From Desulfobacteraceae bacterium (GTDB lineage: Bacteria > Desulfobacterota > Desulfobacteria > Desulfobacterales > JAABRJ01), in assembly GCA_011390985.1 (NCBI GenBank), contig JAABRJ010000500.1:1-9990 (forward strand): a DNA stretch of 9,990 bases. Direction: 5' to 3'. Below the pieces are notes generated by a model that saw only the letters and a list, made by a program, of their open reading frames with translations, searched no databases and was not told the origin of the DNA. The translations under genes were made by a program, and so were the position numbers. Positions 1 to 6,367 of the stretch are shown one piece after another. Position 1 is the first letter of the stretch. Each line of letters starts with the position of its first letter.

Positions 1-1
1 A

Positions 2-1459
2 GCCCTGGAGCATTTCAACCGTAAGTTCATCGTGATCTCGCCTGATTTCAAGATCCTGGCGGCCAGTGGGCGGGACAGTGCCGCGCTGGCGAAAAATTCT
101 GGCCAAACGCACTGCTACAAAACGATCTACGACCGGTTTGCACCCTGCGAGAGCTGCCCCGCTCAGAAAACCCTTCAGACCCGCGAACCGACCCTGCGCG
201 AAATCGAAAACGACAGGGCCCATTCCGGCAGAATGACCTGTTTATACTCCTACCCGCTGGTCAGCGAAGGCGTGTTGGAGGCCATCGTGGTGGTGGATTT
301 CGACCTGCCGATGCTGGAGAAGCTGGAAGATCGCCTCAAGCGCTCCAACGCTTTTTTCCGCAACCTGATCCGCAGCGCCGTGGACGGGGTCATCGCGGCC
401 GACAAAACCGGCAAGGTCTTCATTTTCAACGACGCCGCAGCCGAAATCACCGGCTATTCGGTCGCCGAGGCCCTCAACCACCTGGACATCCGCCAGGTCT
501 ACCCCGAGGGCGAGGCCCACGAGATCATGCGCAAGCTGCGCAGCGAGGAGTATGGCGGCCGGCGCAAGCTTAAATTTTACCCCACTCAGACGGTCCGCAA
601 GGACGGCGCCGTCATCCCCATCAACCTCAACGCCGCCCTTGTCTGTGACAACGATCAGGAGGTCGCCTCCATCGGGTTCTTTCACGACCGCCGCGAAGAG
701 CTGCGGATCAAGCGCGAGCTGGAAAAGACCCAGGTGCAACTGTTGCAGGCCGAGAAAATGGCCTCCCTGGGAAAACTCGCCGCCGGCGTGGCCCATCAGC
801 TCAACAACCCGCTTTCCGGCATCACCCTCTTCAGCAAGATCGTCCTGGAGGACTACGAGCTGCCGGCCGAGGCGCGTGAAGATCTGCAGCGCATTCTGCG
901 GGACGCCCAACGCTGCCGCGACACGGTCAAGGAGCTGCTCGAATTCGCCCGCCAGACGCGGCAGATCATGAAACCCAACGACATCAACAAGGCCCTCTCG
1001 CGAACCCTTTTTCTCTTGCAGAACCAGACGCTTTTCCAGAACATCGAAATCGAAACCGCGCTGGACCCCGATCTGCCCCCGGTCCAGAGCGACATCCAGC
1101 AGATCAACCACCTGTTCATGAACATCGTTTTAAACGCCGCCGAAGCCATGGAGGGCAAGGGCCGGCTCAGCATCAAAACCGCTGTTGCGCCTGGCGGCGA
1201 CCGGGCCTGCATCGAAATCCGCGACTCCGGCCCGGGCATCCCCGAGGAGGTTCTGCCCCACATCTTCGAGCCTTTCTTCACCACCAAAGAGGAGGGCAAA
1301 GGCACCGGTCTGGGTCTCAGCCTGGTCTACGGGATTGTCGAAAACCACGGCGGCACCATCCGGGCCAGCAGCCGTGTTGGTGAAGGCACCACCTTTTTCA
1401 TCGAACTGTATTTTGCCGGAAAGGAGGAGAATGAAGGCCAGCCCAAAGGAAAGTCCTGA
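2..1459 (+). CDS. PAS sensor histidine kinase, 5'-truncated by window edge
   Basis: The frame is open to the left edge (it reads ALEHFNRKFIVISPDF), so the GTG at 32 is probably internal and the true start lies outside. Numbering from that GTG: an N-terminal PAS-like region at about 1-95 with the Cys motif HCYKTIYDRFAPCESCP (C28, C39, C42); a canonical PAS domain at about 107-225 (VDGVIAADKTGKVFIFNDAA, then ITGYS); a short helical linker (KRELEKTQVQLLQAEKMASLG); a HisKA H-box GVAHQLNNPLSGI with H255 as the likely phospho-acceptor; and a HATPase domain with N-box N364/N368, G1 box DSGPG from D398 and G2 box GTGLGLS from G424. All catalytic motifs are present, so it should autophosphorylate. No membrane segment is seen in the visible part. 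The H-box resembles the NtrB/ZraS-like group. The Cys motif may bind metal or sense redox state; this is inference. It overlaps the next gene by 29 bp, and its cognate receiver is probably the one starting there. Confidence 0.93.
   Translation, partial: ALEHFNRKFIVISPDFKILAASGRDSAALAKNSGQTHCYKTIYDRFAPCESCPAQKTLQTREPTLREIENDRAHSGRMTCLYSYPLVSEGVLEAIVVVDFDLPMLEKLEDRLKRSNAFFRNLIRSAVDGVIAADKTGKVFIFNDAAAEITGYSVAEALNHLDIRQVYPEGEAHEIMRKLRSEEYGGRRKLKFYPTQTVRKDGAVIPINLNAALVCDNDQEVASIGFFHDRREELRIKRELEKTQVQLLQAEKMASLGKLAAGVAHQLNNPLSGITLFSKIVLEDYELPAEAREDLQRILRDAQRCRDTVKELLEFARQTRQIMKPNDINKALSRTLFLLQNQTLFQNIEIETALDPDLPPVQSDIQQINHLFMNIVLNAAEAMEGKGRLSIKTAVAPGGDRACIEIRDSGPGIPEEVLPHIFEPFFTTKEEGKGTGLGLSLVYGIVENHGGTIRASSRVGEGTTFFIELYFAGKEENEGQPKGKS
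1421..1427 (+). promoter_or_regulatory. Ribosome binding site deciding the hybrid kinase start
   Basis: AAGGAGG lies three bases before the ATG at 1431, inside the end of the upstream kinase gene. It fixes the start of the receiver-kinase at 1431 although the frame stays open back to 1185, where the translation is a shadow of the HATPase domain. Confidence 0.8.
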
Positions 1460-2930
1460 AAACGCGATCCGCATCCTGGTGGTTGACGACGAGCCCGACA
1501 TTCGCGACGGCTGCGAGCGCATCCTACGCCGCATGGACTTCGACGTCTTCAAGGCCCAGGAAGGCGAGGAGGCGCTCGCCAAGGTCTACGCCCAGGCCCC
1601 CGCCATCGTCCTGCTGGATCTCAAGATGCCCGGCATCGACGGAATGGAGGTCCTGGCCCGGATCCAGCAGCATGACCCAACGGTGATGGTGATCGTCATC
1701 ACCGGCTACGCAACCGTGGAAACCGCCATCGAGGCCATGAAAAAGGGCGCCTACGATTTCATCCCCAAGCCTTTTGAACCCGACCAGCTGCGCATCGTGG
1801 TCAACCGCGCACGCGAAAAACTGCGGCTGACCCGGGAAACCGAAAAGCTGGCGGCCGAGCGGCGCAAAACCTTGGCGGATCTGGGAACCGAAAAAAGCCG
1901 GATCCGCACCATCGTCGAATCGCTCCCCAGCGGGTTGGTGGTGACCAACGCCCTCGGCCAGGTGGTGTTGATGAACCCGGCTTTTCGCCTCCAGCTCAAC
2001 CTGCCCGAAGACGCGCCGGCCGGGCAGCCCATCGAGGCCTACATCCTCGACGAGGGGTTTTCGCAGCTGGTGCGCGAAAGCTCGGCCGGACGCCATTGCA
2101 GCTCCGGCAGCGCCCCGACCTACGAATTCGCCCTCCCAGGCGAGCGCTACCTGCAGGCCCGCGGCCGTTCCGTGATCAGCGAGGACAACGAATGCCTCGG
2201 GGCGGTGGTGACCGTTGTGGACATCACCACCATGAAGATCCTGGACCGCCTCAAGTCGGAATTCGTGGCCACGGTCTCACACGAGCTGCGCTCACCGCTT
2301 TCCACCATCCACGAGCAAATCGCTCTCGTCCTGCGGGACATGGTCCAGGGCGACTCCGAGCGCGAGCAGCTCCTCCTCGCGCGCGCCAAAGAGAAGACCC
2401 AGGGCCTGATCTCCCTGATCGGCGACCTGCTGGACCTCTCGCGGATCGAGTCGGGCAGTGTCTGCCAGGAACCCAAGCCGGTCCAGTTGGAAGACCTGCT
2501 GCGCGGCATCGTCGATTTTCTCAGCACCCGCAGCAACAGCCGCAACCAGAAGCTCACCCTGGAGGCCCCCCAAACCCCTCTGCCGCCGCTGACGGCCGAC
2601 CCGCTGGCGCTCGAGAGCATCTTCGGCAACCTGATCACCAACGCCATCAATTACACCCCCGATGGCGGCGAGATCCGAGTTGCGGCCGAAGTGGCCGGCG
2701 ACCGGGTGCAGGTGCGGGTGAGTGACACCGGGTTTGGCATCGAGCCCGACAAACTCGACCGCATTTTCGAGCGTTTCTACCGGGTCAAAAACGACAAGAC
2801 CCGCTTCATAACCGGCACCGGGTTGGGGCTCTCGATTGTCAAAGGACTGGTGCAGACCTTGCGGGGCGCCATCACGGTGGCGAGCGAGCCCGGCAAAGGC
2901 AGCACCTTCACCGTGACCCTGCCGTACTGA
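1431..2930 (+). CDS. Hybrid response regulator-PAS-histidine kinase
   Basis: Protein of 499 aa with a receiver domain at the N-terminus. Receiver at about 13-128: acidic pair D19/D20, phospho-acceptor D63 in LLDLKMPGIDG, T91 and K113 (FIPKPF), so it should be phosphorylatable. A charged helical linker (about 125-155) leads to a PAS domain (about 155-265, from IVESLPSGLVVTNALGQVV). The HisKA H-box is FVATVSHELRSPLSTI with H284. The HATPase domain has N400/N404 (GNLITNAINYTP), G1 DTGFG from D432 and G2 GTGLGLS from G462; it ends TVTLPY. The start at ATG 1431 is chosen by the ribosome binding site and because the receiver fold begins directly after it; longer frames run into the previous gene's HATPase in another frame. 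The 29-bp overlap suggests translational coupling. A receiver ahead of a full kinase suggests that the upstream kinase phosphorylates D63 and thereby tunes this second kinase. There is no DNA-binding or c-di-GMP output domain, so the final partner lies elsewhere. Confidence 0.94.
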   Translation: MKASPKESPENAIRILVVDDEPDIRDGCERILRRMDFDVFKAQEGEEALAKVYAQAPAIVLLDLKMPGIDGMEVLARIQQHDPTVMVIVITGYATVETAIEAMKKGAYDFIPKPFEPDQLRIVVNRAREKLRLTRETEKLAAERRKTLADLGTEKSRIRTIVESLPSGLVVTNALGQVVLMNPAFRLQLNLPEDAPAGQPIEAYILDEGFSQLVRESSAGRHCSSGSAPTYEFALPGERYLQARGRSVISEDNECLGAVVTVVDITTMKILDRLKSEFVATVSHELRSPLSTIHEQIALVLRDMVQGDSEREQLLLARAKEKTQGLISLIGDLLDLSRIESGSVCQEPKPVQLEDLLRGIVDFLSTRSNSRNQKLTLEAPQTPLPPLTADPLALESIFGNLITNAINYTPDGGEIRVAAEVAGDRVQVRVSDTGFGIEPDKLDRIFERFYRVKNDKTRFITGTGLGLSIVKGLVQTLRGAITVASEPGKGSTFTVTLPY

Positions 2931-2973
2931 TCGATTCCGGCCTGCTCGCGGGCGGCGGTTCGATCCAAACGTT

Positions 2974-2997
2974 CGAGGCCGCCCGTGGGCGGCCTCG
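2974..2997. terminator. Perfect GC-rich hairpin after the kinase operon
   Basis: Two 11-bp arms (CGAGGCCGCCC and GGGCGGCCTCG) surround a GT centre, 44 bp after the stop of the hybrid kinase and in the gap between converging genes. No T-run follows on either strand, so it is not a textbook intrinsic terminator. It could stop or shield 3' ends in both directions. Confidence 0.55.
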
Positions 2998-3024
2998 CTG
3001 CTTCTCAGGGTCTGCCGACGGCAC

Positions 3025-3055
3025 CCGGCCCTGCCGACTTGGGCAAGGGGGCCGG
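3025..3055. terminator. Second hairpin between convergent genes
   Basis: CCGGCCC and GCC (3025-3035) pair with GGC and GGGCCGG (3042-3055) around a six-base loop, with small unpaired bulges. On the plus strand a TTTT follows a few bases later at 3062-3065; on the minus strand, ten bases past the glutamate-synthase-like stop, no T-run follows. It is plausibly the 3'-end structure of one or both operons. Confidence 0.4.
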
Positions 3056-3064
3056 CACCGGTTT

Positions 3065-4648
3065 TCAGGCGTCGATGATCTCCAGCGCCTCCTTCCGATA
3101 GGCGTCCATGATGTAGGGAATGCCGGTTACCTTGGCGCACTCCTCGGTCAGGGAGGCCAGCTCGGCGCGGGTGATCAGGTGCACCCGCCACTTGCGGGCG
3201 CCCGCCATCAACTGCTGCAGCCCCACCCGCAGCTTTTCACTGGCGCTGTAAAGCCCCACGGCCCCCAGCGGAATGTTCGCCATGTCCTTGCCGTATTTGC
3301 TCTGCAGCTTCTCGTAGTTGACAAAGATCTCCTCCTTCTTGGTGCCGTATTGGGAGACCGTCGAAGGCAAACCGCCGTCCTCGCCCCGCAGCCAGCGCTC
3401 GATATTTTTGCCCACCATCCCGGGGATCATCAGCGCCCGGCCCATGCAGACCGCCTTGCAGTAAGGCGCTCCGAGGGCGATGGCCTTGAAGATGTGGTCC
3501 TCGGAGGAGAACCCGCCGGCCAAGGCGATATCCGGCACCCAGGCCCCCTTGCGCGCCAGGCGCAGGCACAGCTCGTAGGTCATGGCGTGCAGGTAAATGG
3601 CGGGCACCCCCCACTCGCTCATCATGCGCCACGGGCTCATGCCGGTGCCGCCCGGCGCCCCGTCGATGGTCAGCAGATCGATCTTGGCGTCCGATGACCA
3701 GCGGATCGCCATCGCCAGTTCGCGCATGGGGTAGGCCCCGGTCTTGAGGGTCACGCGCTTGGCCCCTAATTTGCGGACCCGATCGACCTCGCGCATGAAC
3801 TCCTCCTGGTCGATGAACCCCAGGCGCGAGTGACGCTCGAACTCCTTGATGGCCCCGTCGCGGTAAGCCTTCTGGTTGGCCTTGCTCCCCGGGTTGGGGG
3901 TGACGATGTACCCCCGCCGCTGCAGTTCCAAGGCCCGCTCGAGCTCCTTGACCTTGATTTCGCCGCCGATGCTCTTGGCCCCCTGGCCCCATTTGAGCTC
4001 GATGGTCTCCACCCCGAGCTTCTCCACAACGTACTCGGCCACCCCCAGGCGGGTGTCCTCAACGTTGAGCTGCACCATGATGTCGCCGTAGCCCTCGTGA
4101 AAACGGCGGTACTGCTCCAGCCGCCGGATCATCTCCGGGGATTTTTTGACCTTGCCGTGCTGATCGATCTCAAGCGCCGGGTCCACGCCGCAGACGTTCT
4201 CGCCGCAAACCAGGCTGATGCCGGAAATCGCCGCCCCGATGGCAAAATGCTCCCAGTTTTTGCGGGCCACATCGGTGCTGCCGAGCGCACCGGTGAAAAT
4301 CGGAATCTTCAGGTGAACTTTTTCCGTGGCCCCGTACCAGGTATCGGTGTCGACCACTGGGAAGACGGCATGGTCCGGGTCGGCCTCAATGCCGGCCGCC
4401 CCGAGGGCATATCCCATGATGTTGAGATGCGAGTAATCCACCGGGTAGTCTTTGTCGCCGCCGGCGGTGATGTCCCCAAATGGGGTGGGATAGAGCAGCT
4501 CGCGGCCCCGGAAGGTGGCCTTGAAAAGGTCGCAGTTGCCGCGGCAGCCGTCGATACAGCGGCTGCAGATGCCCGACTGGGGCGCAATACTGCGGGAACG
4601 GTTTTTGGTCTGCAAGGCATCGTTGGCATTGGGTCGCTGTAGGTTCAT
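3065..4648 (-). CDS. Stand-alone FMN-binding glutamate synthase-like protein
   Basis: Protein of 527 aa matching the FMN/synthase (central) part of the glutamate synthase large subunit. Recognisable segments are LKIPIFTGALGSTD, ELKWGQGAKSIGGEIKV, the loop TIDGAPGGTG (327-336), and the phosphate-binding-like ALGAPYCKAVCMGRAL (391-405). The N-terminus carries a four-Cys motif C28-x2-C31-x3-C35-x3-C39 (GICSRCIDGCRGNC), which could hold an iron-sulfur cluster. The glutaminase (Ntn) domain and a C-terminal GltB beta-helix are missing, and I do not see the CxxxxxC(H/P) 3Fe-4S motif that follows the FMN site in classical GltB. In the family such short forms would need ammonia or amino groups and electrons from partners; no reductase or amidotransferase is nearby. 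The start ATG 4648 is supported by GGAGGA six bases upstream. Transcription is probably gated by the leader at 4649-4785. True glutamate synthase activity is not proven; the exact substrate is unknown. Confidence 0.88.
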   Translation of the reverse strand: MNLQRPNANDALQTKNRSRSIAPQSGICSRCIDGCRGNCDLFKATFRGRELLYPTPFGDITAGGDKDYPVDYSHLNIMGYALGAAGIEADPDHAVFPVVDTDTWYGATEKVHLKIPIFTGALGSTDVARKNWEHFAIGAAISGISLVCGENVCGVDPALEIDQHGKVKKSPEMIRRLEQYRRFHEGYGDIMVQLNVEDTRLGVAEYVVEKLGVETIELKWGQGAKSIGGEIKVKELERALELQRRGYIVTPNPGSKANQKAYRDGAIKEFERHSRLGFIDQEEFMREVDRVRKLGAKRVTLKTGAYPMRELAMAIRWSSDAKIDLLTIDGAPGGTGMSPWRMMSEWGVPAIYLHAMTYELCLRLARKGAWVPDIALAGGFSSEDHIFKAIALGAPYCKAVCMGRALMIPGMVGKNIERWLRGEDGGLPSTVSQYGTKKEEIFVNYEKLQSKYGKDMANIPLGAVGLYSASEKLRVGLQQLMAGARKWRVHLITRAELASLTEECAKVTGIPYIMDAYRKEALEIIDA

Positions 4649-4652
4649 TCAT

Positions 4653-4659
4653 CTCCTCC
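4653..4659 (-). promoter_or_regulatory. Ribosome binding site of the glutamate synthase-like gene
   Basis: On the minus strand GGAGGAG precedes the ATG at 4648 by four bases. It supports that start over the out-of-frame ATG at 4652. Confidence 0.75.
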
Positions 4660-4682
4660 GTTAGTTTCCGGCGTTTAGACGC

Positions 4683-4722
4683 AAAAAGGCGCCACCCCCT
4701 TTAACGGGGTAATGACGCCTTT
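4683..4722 (-). terminator. Intrinsic attenuator in the leader
   Basis: Read on the minus strand: outer arms AAAGGCG (4716-4722) and CGCCTTT (4685-4691), inner arms ACCCC (4706-4710) and GGGGT (4694-4698), a seven-base loop and small bulges between the two stems, ending in five T (4683-4687). It sits about 35 bases before the coding start, so it would end transcripts prematurely unless prevented. Its 5' arm is the same sequence as the loop of antiterminator stem-loop 2 (4717-4722), so the two structures exclude one another. Confidence 0.82.
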
Positions 4723-4769
4723 GTCCCATTCCGGACAGGGCCGCGCACGCCATTGTGCGGGGCGCTGTC
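4711..4769 (-). promoter_or_regulatory. Tandem ANTAR-type antiterminator stem-loops
   Basis: Two stem-loops read on the minus strand. Stem-loop 1 (4734-4769) has 15-base arms with two mismatches, core stem CGCAC/GTGCG and loop AATGGC. Stem-loop 2 (4711-4730) has stem GAC/GTC, extended by AAT/ATT past a GG bulge, and loop AAAGGC. Both loops are six bases with A at position 1 and G at position 4, the known recognition pattern of ANTAR-domain proteins, which bind a tandem pair. Stem-loop 2 contains the 5' arm of the terminator, so binding should allow read-through. The neighbouring upstream gene encodes an ANTAR protein. Structures were folded by eye; no energies were calculated. Confidence 0.82.
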
Positions 4770-4791
4770 ATTCCAAATTGTTAACTTTGCT

Positions 4792-4820
4792 CTATTACTT
4801 GAAGCCGCCTATCCTGTCAA
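4792..4820 (-). promoter_or_regulatory. Candidate sigma-70 promoter of the attenuated leader
   Basis: On the minus strand a perfect TTGACA (4815-4820) is followed after exactly 17 bases by TAATAG (4792-4797), a weak -10 box. Transcription would start near 4785 and give a leader of about 137 nt that includes both stem-loops and the terminator. Read-through from the ANTAR gene, which ends at 4846, is also possible. Confidence 0.5.
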
Positions 4821-4845
4821 GCCGCCGATCAGCCGGCGCGGGGCA

Positions 4846-5556
4846 TCAGAGCTCTTCGGAGAGCAGAATGGCTTCCGCCACGCAGCGCATGGATTTACGG
4901 GTATCCATGCTGCGCTTCTGGATCCAGCGGTAGGCCTCCGGTCCGCTCATCTGCCGCCGGCGCATGAGCACCTCTTTTGCCCGCTCAGTCAGCTTGCGGG
5001 TTTCCAACTCCTCCTGGATCACCCGGGTCTGGACCATCAACTCGGTGTTCAGAATCGCAACCGTCGCTTGGTTGGCCACGGTGGTGATCAGGTTGATTTC
5101 AGCCTCCGAAAAGCGACACGGCCGGGAGGTAAAGCAGTTGAGTGCGCCGCAGACCCGATCGGCGTTGGCCCGCAGGGGCACCCCCAGCATGGAAACCAGC
5201 CCCAGGCGGCGGGCCATCTCTTTTTCCTTGAAGCGCTCGTCTTCCAGAACGTTTTCAATCTGAAGGGGGTGCTGATGGCTCACGACCCAGCCGACAACGC
5301 CCTCGTTGAGCCCTAATCGGCGGTCTTTCACGTAGGCCGGTTCAATTGCCTGGGTGGCCTTGAGGCGGATAATGGGGGGGCTGGCGGTTTCATCCACCAG
5401 CCAGAGGGAACAGATTTCCACACTCAGCACCCGTGCGGTCACCATTACGATCAGTTTGAGAATGTCCTCGATGAAGAGATCGGAGGTGATCGCCTGACTG
5501 ATGTTCACCAGGGCCTTGAGATAGCTGTGGTAGGTTTCGGGCTTGTTCTGATCCAT
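4846..5556 (-). CDS. GAF-ANTAR RNA-binding antiterminator
   Basis: Protein of 236 aa from ATG 5556. A GAF domain spans about 27-170 (GLNEGVVGWVVSHQHPLQIENV and GLVSMLGVPLRANADRVCGALN are typical GAF stretches). A helical linker leads to a C-terminal ANTAR domain at about 180-236: ELETRKLTERAKEVLMRRRQ with A193/K194, then SGPEAYRWIQKRSMDTRKSM and VAEAILLSEEL. ANTAR domains bind paired hexaloop RNA hairpins and block terminators. There is no receiver domain, so a ligand or redox signal through GAF is more likely than phosphorylation. Start: GGAGG is 11 bases before ATG 5556 and five bases before an in-frame GTG at 5562, so GTG is a real alternative; a further in-frame ATG at 5655 would add residues of unconvincing composition. 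The gene ends 198 bp before the glutamate-synthase-like gene, whose leader carries the matching RNA target. Confidence 0.9.
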   Translation of the reverse strand: MDQNKPETYHSYLKALVNISQAITSDLFIEDILKLIVMVTARVLSVEICSLWLVDETASPPIIRLKATQAIEPAYVKDRRLGLNEGVVGWVVSHQHPLQIENVLEDERFKEKEMARRLGLVSMLGVPLRANADRVCGALNCFTSRPCRFSEAEINLITTVANQATVAILNTELMVQTRVIQEELETRKLTERAKEVLMRRRQMSGPEAYRWIQKRSMDTRKSMRCVAEAILLSEEL

Positions 5557-5579
5557 ACGCACACCACCCTCCGACAGAG

Positions 5580-5613
5580 AAAAAAAGCGCCCGCGCAGCT
5601 CGCAAGGCACGGG
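5580..5613 (-). terminator. Possible attenuator in the ANTAR gene leader
   Basis: On the minus strand CCCGTGC (5607-5613) pairs with GCGCGGG (5590-5596), one G-U pair, around a ten-base loop. A CGC and a seven-T run (5580-5586) follow, shortly before the ribosome binding site of the ANTAR gene. It has the shape of an intrinsic terminator. I find no A1/G4 hexaloop pair here, so ANTAR control of its own gene is not supported. Confidence 0.35.
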
Positions 5614-5655
5614 GTTGCGGCGGCCTTGGGAGGGATTCCATCTTAAAGATTTCAT

Positions 5656-5684
5656 TTGACCAAATCAACGATATAATTTATAAA
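5656..5684 (+). promoter_or_regulatory. Candidate promoter and operator of the TetR gene
   Basis: TTGACC (5656-5661) and TATAAA (5679-5684) are 17 bases apart, both one base off the sigma-70 consensus, placing the transcript start about 35 nt before ATG 5726. The inverted repeat TTGA-CCAAA-TCAA (5656-5668) covers the -35 box and the palindrome ATTTATAAAT (5676-5685) covers the -10 box. Either could be an operator for the TetR protein or for control of both divergent genes; this is inference. Confidence 0.5.
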
Positions 5685-5696
5685 TCATTTTTTCAA
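5668..5696 (-). promoter_or_regulatory. Candidate promoter of the ANTAR gene
   Basis: On the minus strand TTGAAA (5691-5696) and TATCGT (5668-5673) are separated by 17 bases in an AT-rich stretch. Transcription would start near 5661, leaving about 105 nt before ATG 5556. It overlaps the divergent TetR promoter. Confidence 0.45.
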
Positions 5697-5725
5697 ATAA
5701 ATAGCATTCAGGCGCTGAGAAACCA

Positions 5726-6367
5726 ATGGGAATTCAGGAAAGAAAAGAGCGGGAGCGGGAAAGACGCCGCCAGCAGATTATTATAGCGGCCAAACGGGTG
5801 TTTTCAGAAAAGGGCTTCGGCCGGGCAACGATGGAGGACATCGCCAAGGAGGCGGAATTGAGCCCCGGCACGCTTTACCTTTATTTCAAGAACAAAGACG
5901 AGCTGTACGCCTCGCTTTCGATTCGAATCCTGCAGTACCTTCTGATCCGGCTGGAGCACGTCGCCAAAGAAGCCAGTGCCTGCCTTGAGACCCGAATGGA
6001 AAGTCTCAAAAAGGCCATGCTGGATGTCTACGATTTTGACCCCCTGGTGATCATCAACATGTTTCACCTGCAGTCCAGCGATACCCTGCGCAACCTGTCG
6101 CCGGATCTTCTGACGGAAATCAAGGACCTGTCGCGCAAAGCCCTCGGCAGCATGGCCAGAATCCTCGAGACGGGCATTCGGGAGGGCGTTTTCATCGACC
6201 GCCATCCCATCGCCCTGGCCGACATTCTCTGGGCGCTTTTCTCCGGGGTTATCCTCTGGGAGGAGAGCAAGAAAGTCATCGATGCCGACAAGGACTTTGT
6301 GCGCCCCACCTTCGAGCTGGCCTTTGATATCTTCACCAGGGGCCTGCGGGCACCAAAGCCGGCCTAA
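5726..6367 (+). CDS. TetR/AcrR-family transcriptional regulator
   Basis: Protein of 213 aa, usual for the family. The N-terminal DNA-binding domain is clear: RRQQIIIAAKRVFSEKGFGRATMEDIAKEA followed by the recognition-helix segment LSPGTLYLYFKNKDELYASL (about 45-64). The remainder (about 70-213) is an all-helical ligand-binding region whose ligand cannot be read from sequence. The first 20 residues are unusually charged (KERERERRRQQ). The start at ATG 5726 has only a weak upstream purine stretch, but the HTH needs nearly all of this N-terminus. The gene is divergent from the ANTAR gene and converges on the HAD/PurM gene; the two stops overlap in CTAA at 6364-6367. Its targets could be itself, the divergent ANTAR unit, or distant genes. 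Confidence 0.92.
   Translation: MGIQERKERERERRRQQIIIAAKRVFSEKGFGRATMEDIAKEAELSPGTLYLYFKNKDELYASLSIRILQYLLIRLEHVAKEASACLETRMESLKKAMLDVYDFDPLVIINMFHLQSSDTLRNLSPDLLTEIKDLSRKALGSMARILETGIREGVFIDRHPIALADILWALFSGVILWEESKKVIDADKDFVRPTFELAFDIFTRGLRAPKPA

Noticed and set aside
1185..1430. N-terminal extension of the hybrid kinase
   Set aside because: This part overlaps the upstream kinase's HATPase domain in another frame; a good ribosome binding site and the receiver start both point to ATG 1431.
2292..3191. Minus-strand frame of 299 codons spanning the kinase end and the gap
   Set aside because: It runs antisense to the HATPase domain and out of frame over the glutamate-synthase-like gene; no domain is recognisable.
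4682..4697. Sigma-54-like promoter (GTGGCGCCTTTTTGCG on the minus strand)
   Set aside because: The GG and GC elements are nine bases apart rather than the required ten, and the segment is better explained as the 3' arm and T-run of the leader terminator.
4745..4758. NtrC-like dyad GCAC-N6-GTGC
   Set aside because: The NtrC site I recall has a seven-base centre. The dyad is the core of a longer stem with an A1/G4 hexaloop, which fits the ANTAR RNA target far better.
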